64,000 bases of DNA from positions 38,515 to 102,514 of the forward strand of contig CAMNOX010000002.1 of assembly GCA_946547305.1 (NCBI GenBank). Direction: 5' to 3'. The notes beneath the pieces are model-generated. The model saw only the letters and a program-made list of their open reading frames with translations. It searched no databases and was not told the origin of the DNA. Of the stretch, positions 45,574 to 54,770 are shown piece after piece. Positions within the stretch are counted from its first letter, which is position 1; each line of letters begins with the position of its first letter. The DNA comes from an uncultured Cytophagales bacterium. GTDB taxonomy: Bacteria; Bacteroidota; Bacteroidia; Cytophagales; Amoebophilaceae. The position numbers were made by a program, and so were the translations under genes.

Positions 45574-48141
45574 CTAGTAGCCTACATCTAGTGTCTCTCC
45601 TCTATTTTGCGATAAGAAACTAAATGTACTTACCTTTGGATTTAATGAAATATCATATTTTATCTTTCTTTCATATTTATCATCTGTTGTTACTGCCATT
45701 TCAAATTTTATGGACCAACAATGCAAATCATATGTTCCACTAAGTCGGAAAGCACTAATAAACTTGTCTTTTATATTATATGTTCCATTAATCATAATAT
45801 TGCATTTTTTAGATAGTAAAGTTGAAGCAGTTAGTGAAGCAAAATGTAATTTCTCATCCTTTTTAATTACTGGATTGTATTTATAATCAAATGTGTATTT
45901 AGCCTCAAGGACAAGATTCTCCCATATATAAAATTTATCATAACTTACACTCTTATTTAACATAAATTTGTCATTATGGTTTATTTTGTTCTTTTTAGTT
46001 TCCTTATCAATATTTTTGCTTTTATTATCTATCAATTTTAAACTAACGTTTACATCAAATTTTAATACAGATTTAAGAAATGATTTACAAAAACTGTCAT
46101 TTGTATCGAAAAACCACTTATCAATTTGTTCACTTTTATTATTTACTGTTTCTGAATATTGATATGGGTAGAAAACGCAACTTGAAGATATATTCAGGCC
46201 TAATAAATTCATGTTTAAATTTGCAGTTATATCATCTAACTTACATTTCGTTTTTAGAAAATCATACCTAGTTTTAATGTAAAAATTGAATATTTTCTTC
46301 TTAATATCCTTATCATTATCTAATCTTGAAATATTTAAACAGCTATCAGAAGAAAAACCTACCACGAGTGATTCATTGTTTTGCAAGTTACCAAACTTAG
46401 TGTGGTAGAATAAATCTATAGTCTTTCCACAATCGTTAATATATGTTTGTTCTAGGCCGAATAACTTTTGCATTTTATCCAATGATGGATTAAACTTTAA
46501 ACTAATATTTATATCATTAACATATCCAATCCATTTTATTTTAAATAGATTTTTACTGTTTAACTCATCAAAGGATAGCTTGGATGACATCATTTTTAAT
46601 TTCATAGTACCTTGCACATCAAATGAATGGATATAGTATGGTATTTTTCTAAGTACTATACTTCCTGCCTCATATTTTGAAAAAAACAATCTATTATTAT
46701 AATTTACTAGAATATCAAAATTTTTAAGACCAAACTTCAATGGAATACTAGATTTAAATTCATAGGAAAAACTTCTAAAAATATTACATATTTTTTCTGA
46801 AGAAATATTCTTAAAAAAATTCATAATATTACTCTTATTTAAAACATCTGTATTCCCCAAAATATCGTCCTTCATAGTTATATCATGTTTATCCTTTTTA
46901 TATATATCTTTCTTTTTGTTAGAGTAGAATATACAGGCATTCATAGTTGGATTAATAGAAAAATATTTTAAGAATTGTATAGATTTTATATTAAAATTGA
47001 AATATGGTATTTCTATATTTTCTAATTTTGTTTTAAAATTTTTATCATAATTTACTCCTATATCCATCGCCATGTATCTTAACAGGTTTTTTAATTTAAA
47101 ATAAACATCTATAGACAAATTTTTCCCATCAACGCCAGAGCTAGAATCAGTGTCTCCACCAGCAAGGAATACTTTAGCATTAAAATCATAATTTTTATAA
47201 CTCAGTGTATGATGTTGCCATCTAAACTCCCAATCTGTTTCAATTTCCTCTTCATAACCATACAGCATTTCATTTAATGAAATCTTGTTTAATAAAAATG
47301 TTAAATCACCACTATAAACATCATTTTTTATGTAATTATGAATTAAAGAAAGATTAGCTGAGCTATTACCGAGAAATACTGACAAGTTACAATTTATATC
47401 ATGATTCTTGTCAATATATATATAAAAACCACAATTCTTCACTGCTAGTCCACCATAACTTCCAAAATTGACACTCTCTGGATACTTTAATCCTGATTTA
47501 TTCGTCTCAGGCATTAAATATGGAAGACCTATTTCCTTTACAAGCGGAAAATATACACCGCAAAACATCAATTTAACACCATATAGATAAAAAAGATTAT
47601 TCTTGTTTATTATTGCCTTATCAACAATTATTGCCCAGTCTGGATTTTTTTTTTTACAAGTTGTCAATGATAAATTGCTACAGTAATACCTTCCGTCATT
47701 ATTTATTTTTGCTGTTTTAGCTAGTATTATTGTGTTCTTTTTATATAACATTGCGTTCTTTGCTACACCTATCCCTTTATTTACGTTATATTTTAGACTA
47801 TCACAATACAAAGTATCGCCAGTTTTGGAAAAAATTTTTATTCTTTTCAATATGTCAGTATAATTATACTTATTAGTAATACTCGCAAGAGTATTATCCT
47901 TGGTGTTAAAAATTATTTTATCTGCACAGATTGTATATTTGTCACTATTTACTTCTGCATCACCAGATAAGACAAATAGGTCATTACTTATATCAGATTG
48001 AGATACATCAGAAGCTTTATAATAGACAGAAGTATCTCCTCCTTGTGTAACGTCAGTTTTCTGTGTAGTATCCTCCCCATTTATATTGATGTGTAAAGAA
48101 AACACATATGCTAGGATGAATATAACAACATTACTGTACAC
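45574..48141 (-). CDS. lptD: LptD-like outer-membrane LPS assembly protein
   Basis: An 855-residue protein. A signal peptide (NVVIFILAYVFSLHING) is followed by an OstA/LptA-like domain (about residues 40-170: LSGDAEVNSDKYTICADKII, YNVNKGIGVAKNAMLYKKNT). A large region of amphipathic strands then runs to the end and fits a 26-strand-type barrel. The block IPYLMPETNKSGLKYPES-like (GLPYLMPETNKSGLKYPESV) is typical of the LptD family in Bacteroidota. LptD inserts LPS in the outer leaflet. Few cysteines are available for the disulfides seen in the E. coli protein. rpmH lies 45 bp upstream on the same strand. Confidence 0.85.
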   Translation of the reverse strand: MYSNVVIFILAYVFSLHININGEDTTQKTDVTQGGDTSVYYKASDVSQSDISNDLFVLSGDAEVNSDKYTICADKIIFNTKDNTLASITNKYNYTDILKRIKIFSKTGDTLYCDSLKYNVNKGIGVAKNAMLYKKNTIILAKTAKINNDGRYYCSNLSLTTCKKKNPDWAIIVDKAIINKNNLFYLYGVKLMFCGVYFPLVKEIGLPYLMPETNKSGLKYPESVNFGSYGGLAVKNCGFYIYIDKNHDINCNLSVFLGNSSANLSLIHNYIKNDVYSGDLTFLLNKISLNEMLYGYEEEIETDWEFRWQHHTLSYKNYDFNAKVFLAGGDTDSSSGVDGKNLSIDVYFKLKNLLRYMAMDIGVNYDKNFKTKLENIEIPYFNFNIKSIQFLKYFSINPTMNACIFYSNKKKDIYKKDKHDITMKDDILGNTDVLNKSNIMNFFKNISSEKICNIFRSFSYEFKSSIPLKFGLKNFDILVNYNNRLFFSKYEAGSIVLRKIPYYIHSFDVQGTMKLKMMSSKLSFDELNSKNLFKIKWIGYVNDINISLKFNPSLDKMQKLFGLEQTYINDCGKTIDLFYHTKFGNLQNNESLVVGFSSDSCLNISRLDNDKDIKKKIFNFYIKTRYDFLKTKCKLDDITANLNMNLLGLNISSSCVFYPYQYSETVNNKSEQIDKWFFDTNDSFCKSFLKSVLKFDVNVSLKLIDNKSKNIDKETKKNKINHNDKFMLNKSVSYDKFYIWENLVLEAKYTFDYKYNPVIKKDEKLHFASLTASTLLSKKCNIMINGTYNIKDKFISAFRLSGTYDLHCWSIKFEMAVTTDDKYERKIKYDISLNPKVSTFSFLSQNRGETLDVGY

Positions 48142-48186
48142 ATTAACTATTATAATCTTACCAAATCACTACTCCAAAATCGTAAT

Positions 48187-48459
48187 TTACATTCCAGCTT
48201 TTCTGCAAGTTGTTGAGTTCAATTTATTTTTACCTGCAATCCTACTTAATTTGTTATACTTCCGTACACTTACAGTATTTTTTACTCTTTTACCATGTAT
48301 TTCTCTTCCTTTATAAAATCTCTCATCTGGTATTAAGAATTTTCTACATTTAAGTCTTCTCCTTTTTAAAATTGCAATTCCTCCTCGAGTAGAAATTCTT
48401 TTCCTGAAACCATGTTTATTAATTCTTTTTCTGTTGTGTGGTTGATACGTCCTTTTCAT
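48187..48459 (-). CDS. rpmH: 50S ribosomal protein bL34 with unusual C-terminal extension
   Basis: Residues 1-46 are standard bL34 ([20 protein letters not shown], then [10 protein letters not shown]). The family is normally 44-53 residues, but this frame goes on to 90 with a basic tail ([16 protein letters not shown], ending in STTCRKAGM). rnpA, which usually follows rpmH, is not here. The tail could be a real extension or a read-through frame left after loss of the neighbouring gene. The start ATG is certain from the MKRT motif. The gene is divergent from the Pvc16-like gene. Confidence 0.93.
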   Translation of the reverse strand: MKRTYQPHNRKRINKHGFRKRISTRGGIAILKRRRLKCRKFLIPDERFYKGREIHGKRVKNTVSVRKYNKLSRIAGKNKLNSTTCRKAGM

Positions 48460-48572
48460 AATATGTACTGATACACTTATAGTCTAAGTTATTCAAAAAA
48501 AAAATAAAATTAAAATATCTATTTATTTATCGATAAGATTCTATAATTTTTGTATATTTAAACTGTAGTACG

Positions 48573-49115
48573 ATGATTAAAGAGTATTTCGACGTCATTT
48601 ACAATAAAATCAATTCATATTTTTCAGTGTCACTCAAAGAAGAAGGAATTATAAAAATTGTTAACAATTGTGAGATAATTGGATTAAATGATAATTTAAT
48701 GAATAAAATTCTAATGAATCTGGTTGAGATAAAATTAGAGAATACAGATATTAATTCACGTTATTACGAACAATATGGAGATAACTATGTAAAAAAAATA
48801 AAACCATTATTTTTCAACATTTTTATATATTTTCACTCCACTTTTTGCTCTGATGAGACTAACGAAGGTTTATATTATCTCTCAGAAATAATTAGTTATT
48901 TTCACACAAATTCGATATTTAATGAAAAAAACACAGAAGAGATTACCGAAAAGAAACTTTCACAGTTTAATTCATATATTGTAAATGTGGATATAGATAT
49001 TTATAAATTATTGAAAATTCCATATATGCCATCTGTACTTATAAAATTTGGACTAATACCAGTTGGCCCAATCGATACCTCAATTAAAGAAATTCCAAGT
49101 ATTAAATCATTTTAA
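48573..49115 (+). CDS. Contractile injection system tube-terminator protein, Pvc16/DUF4255 family
   Basis: A 180-residue protein that fits the DUF4255 (Pvc16/Afp16) family from end to end. The N-terminal helix is (IKEYFDVIYNKINSYF), then KILMNLVEIKLENT and YVKKIKPLFFNIFIYFHSTF, where the family has a PP-x-LNLYVLFSA block. Next comes GLYYLSEIISYFHTNSIFNE, and near the end is YMPSVLIKFGLIPV, where the family has KYxPSVLYKVRML. In Pvc/Afp/T6SS-iv type systems it caps the inner tube and sheath. Neighbouring structural genes of such systems are not here, so the system is scattered over the genome. The BspA-like paralogue array starts 25 bp downstream. Confidence 0.82.
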   Translation: MIKEYFDVIYNKINSYFSVSLKEEGIIKIVNNCEIIGLNDNLMNKILMNLVEIKLENTDINSRYYEQYGDNYVKKIKPLFFNIFIYFHSTFCSDETNEGLYYLSEIISYFHTNSIFNEKNTEEITEKKLSQFNSYIVNVDIDIYKLLKIPYMPSVLIKFGLIPVGPIDTSIKEIPSIKSF

Positions 49116-49140
49116 ACCGTAAGATGTTTAACATACAACA

Positions 49141-50631
49141 ATGTTAGACATCTTACTTCTTCTTTTGTCCTTTTTTTATGTATGTTTTGCAGATGAAAAA
49201 GAAGTTAAGTTTAAATTTATTTCTAATCTTGTTGAAGTACCAGGGGAAGGTGTAGCTAGTTTTAATGGGTCTGTTAATGAAAAATTTCACGATTATATGG
49301 CTGAAAATGGTAGAGGTAAAATTTTCCTGCTCGTTGAAAAAATAGATAATAAATTTGTGATATCAAAGCAACCCGATGCCATTTGTATAAAATTAGATGA
49401 CATGAGGAATAATCTAATTGGTGATAAAACAGAATGTAAATTAGATGTAAAAAAATGTATAATTAAAATTAGCACTACAGTCTGTTGGGTCCCCGTAACA
49501 ATGGATGGAGAACTGGTTACTAGAATTAATAAATCGAACTATAAATATGTAGTAAATTTAAATAATATCTGTTGCATTATTTTTAAGTTAGTTTCAGCTA
49601 ATGGGGATATAAAATATTTGCTAACTACTCCTGATTTTTACAATTATTTTGAAAACGATAATAAAGCAACTGCTATGTTCGAAGGAACTAATTATAAAGA
49701 AATTTCTATCGAACATGTATTCGGAGACATTAATGAATGGACCGATTTTTCTTACATATTTAAAAATTGTAAAACAGTAGAGAAAATATCAATAAAGAAA
49801 TGTAAATATAATTTTGAAAGCGCAAATAATGCATTTAGTGGATGTGAAAATCTTACTACAATTGATGGTTATAGGAATATATTTAGCAATACACTCGAAT
49901 CTTGTAAAATGATGTTCGAAGGATGTTCATCGTTAAAATCTATAGATATTAGTGGAATTAAAATGCCTACTCGCTGCAATAAGATGTTTCTTTCTAGCGG
50001 AATAAAAAGCATAAATATGAAAAATACCGATTTTAAAAATGTAATAGATTGTAATGGAATATTTTATAATTCCGAAATTGAAAATATTGACTTTAGTAAT
50101 GTAAAGAATCTCAAACCAATTATTTTCCAAAATATGTTTTTAGATTGTCATAATTTAAAGGATCTAAATCTTAATGGTATTGATTTTAGCGAATTAGATA
50201 GATTTAACTCTAATTTCGGGAACACTCCTAATTTAAAAAACATTGACTTATGTATGTGTAAGTTCAATAGCGCAACTGTATTGAGAGAATTGGACAAAGA
50301 AATAATATTACCAAACGATCCAAAGAGTGCACATGTTTATTTAAAGGAATTGCAGAAAAGTATTACTGACGAAGATGATATGGAAACAGATTCTAGTGGG
50401 AAAGTAATTTATAAAAATGTTGAGTTAAATAATTTAAATAAATATGATAATCTAAACGCTTTTATTACTAATCCAAAAGAATATCTTAATAATAGGCAAG
50501 GAATCATAGATAGAAATAGAAAAATTTCTAAAATACCACAAACACGTAATATTACACCAAGTAGTGGGCCCTGTTGCGGATGTTGTTTAAAATGTTGCTC
50601 TAATTGTTGTGGAAATACATGTGGATGTTAA
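49141..50631 (+). CDS. Secreted BspA-like protein with C-terminal Cys cluster, paralogue 1
   Basis: A 496-residue protein with a short signal peptide (MLDILLLLLSFFYVCFAD). Residues ~20-170 are a lineage-specific domain (FKFISNLVEVPGEGVASFNG). Residues ~180-370 are degenerate BspA/DUF285 repeats (FSYIFKNCKTVEKISI, MMFEGCSSLKSIDISGIK, MFLDCHNLKDLNLNGIDF). The C-terminus is a Cys cluster SGPCCGCCLKCCSNCCGN. From residue ~176 on it is identical to paralogue 2 except for one residue near the end. First of three tandem genes, probably one transcript with short ~30-bp spacers. Surface or effector role is inferred from the repeats. Confidence 0.85.
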   Translation: MLDILLLLLSFFYVCFADEKEVKFKFISNLVEVPGEGVASFNGSVNEKFHDYMAENGRGKIFLLVEKIDNKFVISKQPDAICIKLDDMRNNLIGDKTECKLDVKKCIIKISTTVCWVPVTMDGELVTRINKSNYKYVVNLNNICCIIFKLVSANGDIKYLLTTPDFYNYFENDNKATAMFEGTNYKEISIEHVFGDINEWTDFSYIFKNCKTVEKISIKKCKYNFESANNAFSGCENLTTIDGYRNIFSNTLESCKMMFEGCSSLKSIDISGIKMPTRCNKMFLSSGIKSINMKNTDFKNVIDCNGIFYNSEIENIDFSNVKNLKPIIFQNMFLDCHNLKDLNLNGIDFSELDRFNSNFGNTPNLKNIDLCMCKFNSATVLRELDKEIILPNDPKSAHVYLKELQKSITDEDDMETDSSGKVIYKNVELNNLNKYDNLNAFITNPKEYLNNRQGIIDRNRKISKIPQTRNITPSSGPCCGCCLKCCSNCCGNTCGC

Positions 50632-50663
50632 TTAAATTTTACAAAAATATATTAACTTAATAT
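49666..50663 (+). repeat. Near-identical ~1-kb block, copy 1
   Basis: This 998-bp segment, covering the 3' two thirds of paralogue 1 and the spacer up to the next start, matches 51199-52196 at a constant offset of 1533 bp. I saw a single difference (an A to G change in the codon before the last CGC). Confidence 0.93.
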
Positions 50664-52164
50664 GATGCTAATTGCTTTACTTCTTTGTCTTACTTTATTC
50701 AATACCTATTCTGGTGATAAAATAGAAGCTAAGGTTTTTTGTATTTCTAATCTCGTAAAAAAACAAGAGAACGGCGAATGTACTTTTGATGGGTCTATTA
50801 ATGAAGATATTTACAATAATATTATTGAATATGGTTATAAATGTTTTTTATTACTTATTGAAAAAGATAACGACAATTATAAGTTAGCAAGAGAGCCTAG
50901 TGAAGGCTGCATTAAATTATTAATTGCCCATAAAGAAGATGAGAGAATAAAAAAAGTTATAACAGTACATGGGGAAACTAAATGTAATTTAGATGTAAAA
51001 AATTGTAAATTTAATGTTAAAAGTTATAATACTTATAAAAAAAACAATCGTACATTGCATGAAGAATATGAAATAGATTTGATGGATGGTATATGTTGTG
51101 TTATTTTTAAGTTAGTTTCAGCTAATAATGATGAAAAATATCTACTAATTTCACCTAACTTTTACAATTATTTTGAAGACGATAAAGTTGGATATAAGGC
51201 AACTGCTATGTTCGAAGGAACTAATTATAAAGAAATTTCTATCGAACATGTATTCGGAGACATTAATGAATGGACCGATTTTTCTTACATATTTAAAAAT
51301 TGTAAAACAGTAGAGAAAATATCAATAAAGAAATGTAAATATAATTTTGAAAGCGCAAATAATGCATTTAGTGGATGTGAAAATCTTACTACAATTGATG
51401 GTTATAGGAATATATTTAGCAATACACTCGAATCTTGTAAAATGATGTTCGAAGGATGTTCATCGTTAAAATCTATAGATATTAGTGGAATTAAAATGCC
51501 TACTCGCTGCAATAAGATGTTTCTTTCTAGCGGAATAAAAAGCATAAATATGAAAAATACCGATTTTAAAAATGTAATAGATTGTAATGGAATATTTTAT
51601 AATTCCGAAATTGAAAATATTGACTTTAGTAATGTAAAGAATCTCAAACCAATTATTTTCCAAAATATGTTTTTAGATTGTCATAATTTAAAGGATCTAA
51701 ATCTTAATGGTATTGATTTTAGCGAATTAGATAGATTTAACTCTAATTTCGGGAACACTCCTAATTTAAAAAACATTGACTTATGTATGTGTAAGTTCAA
51801 TAGCGCAACTGTATTGAGAGAATTGGACAAAGAAATAATATTACCAAACGATCCAAAGAGTGCACATGTTTATTTAAAGGAATTGCAGAAAAGTATTACT
51901 GACGAAGATGATATGGAAACAGATTCTAGTGGGAAAGTAATTTATAAAAATGTTGAGTTAAATAATTTAAATAAATATGATAATCTAAACGCTTTTATTA
52001 CTAATCCAAAAGAATATCTTAATAATAGGCAAGGAATCATAGATAGAAATAGAAAAATTTCTAAAATACCACAAACACGTAATATTACACCAAGTAGTGG
52101 GCCCTGTTGCGGATGTTGTTTAAAATGTTGCTCTAATTGTTGTGGAAATGCATGTGGATGTTAA
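50662..52164 (+). CDS. Secreted BspA-like protein with C-terminal Cys cluster, paralogue 2
   Basis: A 500-residue protein. The signal peptide (LIALLLCLTLFNTYSGD) is nearly the same as in paralogue 3. The N-terminal domain (residues ~18-175) differs from paralogue 1 (VFCISNLVKKQENGECTFDG against FKFISNLVEVPGEGVASFNG). The rest, BspA repeats and C-terminal Cys cluster, is the same as in paralogue 1 apart from Thr to Ala in the last residues (CGNACGC). So the 5' end groups with paralogue 3 and the 3' end with paralogue 1: a mosaic gene. Confidence 0.85.
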   Translation: MMLIALLLCLTLFNTYSGDKIEAKVFCISNLVKKQENGECTFDGSINEDIYNNIIEYGYKCFLLLIEKDNDNYKLAREPSEGCIKLLIAHKEDERIKKVITVHGETKCNLDVKNCKFNVKSYNTYKKNNRTLHEEYEIDLMDGICCVIFKLVSANNDEKYLLISPNFYNYFEDDKVGYKATAMFEGTNYKEISIEHVFGDINEWTDFSYIFKNCKTVEKISIKKCKYNFESANNAFSGCENLTTIDGYRNIFSNTLESCKMMFEGCSSLKSIDISGIKMPTRCNKMFLSSGIKSINMKNTDFKNVIDCNGIFYNSEIENIDFSNVKNLKPIIFQNMFLDCHNLKDLNLNGIDFSELDRFNSNFGNTPNLKNIDLCMCKFNSATVLRELDKEIILPNDPKSAHVYLKELQKSITDEDDMETDSSGKVIYKNVELNNLNKYDNLNAFITNPKEYLNNRQGIIDRNRKISKIPQTRNITPSSGPCCGCCLKCCSNCCGNACGC

Positions 52165-52196
52165 TTAAATTTTACAAAAATATATTAACTTAATAT
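51199..52196 (+). repeat. Near-identical ~1-kb block, copy 2
   Basis: Partner of 49666-50663. Almost complete identity, including synonymous sites, shows very recent duplication or gene conversion. Confidence 0.93.
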
Positions 52197-53660
52197 ATGC
52201 TAATTGTTTTACTTCTTTGTCTTACTTTATTCAATACCTATTCTGGTGATGAAGATAAAGTTAGGATAAAGTATATTTCAAACATTACTACCGTACAAAA
52301 TGACGGAACATATACCCATGAAGAGTACATTAATAATAACTTCTACGTCTCAAGTCGTTGTGTTGAAGATGATAAGTTATTTTTACTTGTTGATAAAGTA
52401 AATGAAGGTGAGTATATGATATCAAAGCAACCTCATAAAAAATATATTGTTTTAAGGAATAACGAAAGTGATATAGAACTAAAAGGTGATACTGAATGTA
52501 ATTTAAATGTAAAAGGCTGTAAAATTAGTGTTAGAACTTATAACAATGACGAAAAAAATAAATCGGAAAAAATATATGAAATAGATTTGAGCAATATATG
52601 TTGTGTTGTATTTAAGTTAGTCAAACCTAATGAGGATGGAACCCCAATATATTTCCTCACAACTCCAAATTTTTGGGTGGAGTATGATAATTCTTATCTT
52701 GGGATGTTTGAAGGAACTAATTATAATGAAATTTGTATTGAACATGTGTTTGGGAATATTGCAAGATGGGTAGTACTTTCATATGCCTTTCAATATTGTA
52801 ACGTAAAAACCATATCAATAAATAAATATAATTACAAATTTAGAAATATAAAACGTGCATTTTACAAATGTGAGAATCTTGAAAAGATTAATGGGCTTAA
52901 GTATATTTTTAGTGATAGTGTTGAAAATTGTGAGGAGTTGTTTTGTGGATGCTATAAATTAAAAGATATTGACATTGGTGGTGTTAAAATACCAAAAAAA
53001 TGTGGTAAAATGTTTTCTAATACTGGTGTAGAAAAAATAAATATGACTGATACTGATTTTGCCAACGTAGATTATCTTTATTTATTTTTTGGTAATTCAG
53101 ATATTAAAAATGTAGATTTCAGTATAGTAAAAAATTTAAGACCAAAAAATATGACTCAGTGTTTTCAGGATTGTAAAAAACTAGAGAATGTAAATTTTAA
53201 TGGTATTGATTTTAGCGAATTAGATAGATTTTACGCTAATTTCGGGAACACTCCTAATTTAAAAACCATTGACTTAAGTATGTGTAACATTAAAGGGCCA
53301 ATCGTAGTTGGTGAAGAGTCAAAGGAGATAAAATTACCAGATGATGATGATTCAGCCCTATTGTATTTGTTGTCATTGCAGAGAAGTATTTCAGATGATA
53401 AAGGAGGAACTAACAAATTTGTAAAAAAAATAATTTGGCGAGGACACGAGTTATCAAATTTTGGTGTATTTGATGACCCAACTAAGTTCCTTGGTAATCC
53501 TAAAGCCTATTATAATGATAGGCCTAGAATTGTTGAAAGTAATTATGAGGCGTTTAAAATGAAAAAAAATAATATTCCTAATGTTGGTTGCTGCGCCTGC
53601 TGTACTAAATGTTGTCAAAATTGTTGCGATAAACCTTACAGTGGAGGTAAAAAAATATAA
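52197..53660 (+). CDS. Secreted BspA-like protein with C-terminal Cys cluster, paralogue 3
   Basis: A 487-residue protein, same layout as the two before: signal peptide (MLIVLLLCLTLFNTYSGDED), variable N-terminal domain, BspA-type repeats (AFYKCENLEKINGLKYIF, LFCGCYKLKDIDIGGVKIPK, CFQDCKKLENVNFNGIDF) and C-terminal VGCCACCTKCCQNCCDKPYS. It has diverged across the repeat part, with one short stretch (NGIDFSELDRF...NFGNTPNLK) nearly the same as in the others. The Cys spacing CCxCCxxCCxxCC is kept although the flanks changed, so the cluster is under selection. It converges on rpsG. Confidence 0.85.
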   Translation: MLIVLLLCLTLFNTYSGDEDKVRIKYISNITTVQNDGTYTHEEYINNNFYVSSRCVEDDKLFLLVDKVNEGEYMISKQPHKKYIVLRNNESDIELKGDTECNLNVKGCKISVRTYNNDEKNKSEKIYEIDLSNICCVVFKLVKPNEDGTPIYFLTTPNFWVEYDNSYLGMFEGTNYNEICIEHVFGNIARWVVLSYAFQYCNVKTISINKYNYKFRNIKRAFYKCENLEKINGLKYIFSDSVENCEELFCGCYKLKDIDIGGVKIPKKCGKMFSNTGVEKINMTDTDFANVDYLYLFFGNSDIKNVDFSIVKNLRPKNMTQCFQDCKKLENVNFNGIDFSELDRFYANFGNTPNLKTIDLSMCNIKGPIVVGEESKEIKLPDDDDSALLYLLSLQRSISDDKGGTNKFVKKIIWRGHELSNFGVFDDPTKFLGNPKAYYNDRPRIVESNYEAFKMKKNNIPNVGCCACCTKCCQNCCDKPYSGGKKI

Positions 53661-53713
53661 TACTCCAACTTAGAAATTTTAAAACGTCTGTATTAACACC
53701 AATTGTAAAAATT

Positions 53714-54190
53714 TTACCTAGATTTTGTTGGAACAAAATTCTGTTTATTTGAACTTGCCATTTTATGGATTTCTTCCTTCTTCTTTACAGCTTCACCTTC
53801 ACCATTGTAAGCAGCAATTATTTCATTAGCTAATTTAACTGGCATAGTCTTCTCGCTTCTCTTGGCAGCACATTTTATTATGAAGGTCATCGATAGAAAT
53901 TTAGCACGACATGGTCTTATATCGACAGAAACTTGCGATGTACTACCTCCAACTCTTCTTCTCTTTATTTCCACACTAGGCGCAACATTTTCAAGAGCCT
54001 TCATAAAAATATCTAACCCGTTTTTTTTTGTCTTTTCTTCAACTATATCCAATGCTCTATAAAATATTTTAAATGCCACTAATTTTTCTCCATCTCTCAT
54101 TAAATGATTTACAAACTTCCCGACAATTAAATCATTATAAACTGGATCTGGCTGTACCGGATGTTTTTTATAAACTTTACTTTTTCTCAT
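53714..54190 (-). CDS. rpsG: 30S ribosomal protein uS7
   Basis: A 158-residue protein of the normal size. uS7 starts 30S head assembly and lies at the E site. Typical blocks are PDPVYNDLIVGKFVNHLMRD, GEKLVAFKIFYRALDIV, ALENVAPSVEIKRRRVGGST and the MPVKLANEIIAAYNGEGEAV helix. It follows rpsL by 5 bp, the standard order of the str operon. fusA, which usually comes next, is absent; the converging BspA array occupies that place. Confidence 0.97.
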   Translation of the reverse strand: MRKSKVYKKHPVQPDPVYNDLIVGKFVNHLMRDGEKLVAFKIFYRALDIVEEKTKKNGLDIFMKALENVAPSVEIKRRRVGGSTSQVSVDIRPCRAKFLSMTFIIKCAAKRSEKTMPVKLANEIIAAYNGEGEAVKKKEEIHKMASSNKQNFVPTKSR

Positions 54191-54195
54191 AATTT

Positions 54196-54600
54196 TTATT
54201 TCTTAGCTCGTTTAGTCCCATATATCGATCGACCCTGTTTACGGTTTTCTACACCAGAAGCATCTAGAGTACCCCTAATAACACGATAATTAATTGGAAG
54301 ATCTCTTACGTTCCCTCCTCTAAATAAAACAACAGAGTGCTCCTGTAAATTGTGTTTTTCTCCAGGTATATAAACCAATACCTCTTTACCAGTAGTTGTT
54401 TTAATTTTCGCTATTTTTTTCATTGATGAATTAGGTTTTTTAGGCTTCATTGTAGTTACCTTTAAACATATACCTTTCGCTTGTGGGGAACATTGCACCG
54501 TTTTTCTATTTTTAAGTAAACGCTTTAATGCAGTTGTGCTTGGCTTTACCCTACTCTTCTCTCTACCTAACCGAACTAACCTTTGTATAGACTTAGACAT
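54196..54600 (-). CDS. rpsL: 30S ribosomal protein uS12 with altered loop
   Basis: A 134-residue protein of the decoding centre. Conserved parts are [38 protein letters not shown] and the basic C-terminus ([13 protein letters not shown]). The nearly universal loop VKDLPGVRYHxVRG reads [13 protein letters not shown] here: Lys88 (E. coli numbering) is Arg and the PGVRYH part is changed and one residue shorter. In E. coli, Lys to Arg at that position gives streptomycin resistance. It is the first gene of the rpsL-rpsG pair and divergent from secA. Confidence 0.96.
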   Translation of the reverse strand: MSKSIQRLVRLGREKSRVKPSTTALKRLLKNRKTVQCSPQAKGICLKVTTMKPKKPNSSMKKIAKIKTTTGKEVLVYIPGEKHNLQEHSVVLFRGGNVRDLPINYRVIRGTLDASGVENRKQGRSIYGTKRAKK

Positions 54601-54770
54601 TAATACTTTGTACTATGTTAAAAAAATAAATTTATAAAACAACATTTATACAAATTTAAATTAATATCAATGGTTATGATACATTTTTAGCACTGGCTCC
54701 TATTAAAAATATTATTTTATTTTTTTTAGTTATTTTTTTTAGAAACTAAAAAACTAACTAACAAGTAAGT

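Noticed and set aside
53705..53717. GTAAAAATTTTAC near-palindrome
   Set aside because: It overlaps the rpsG stop, is not upstream of any gene and has an extra central base.
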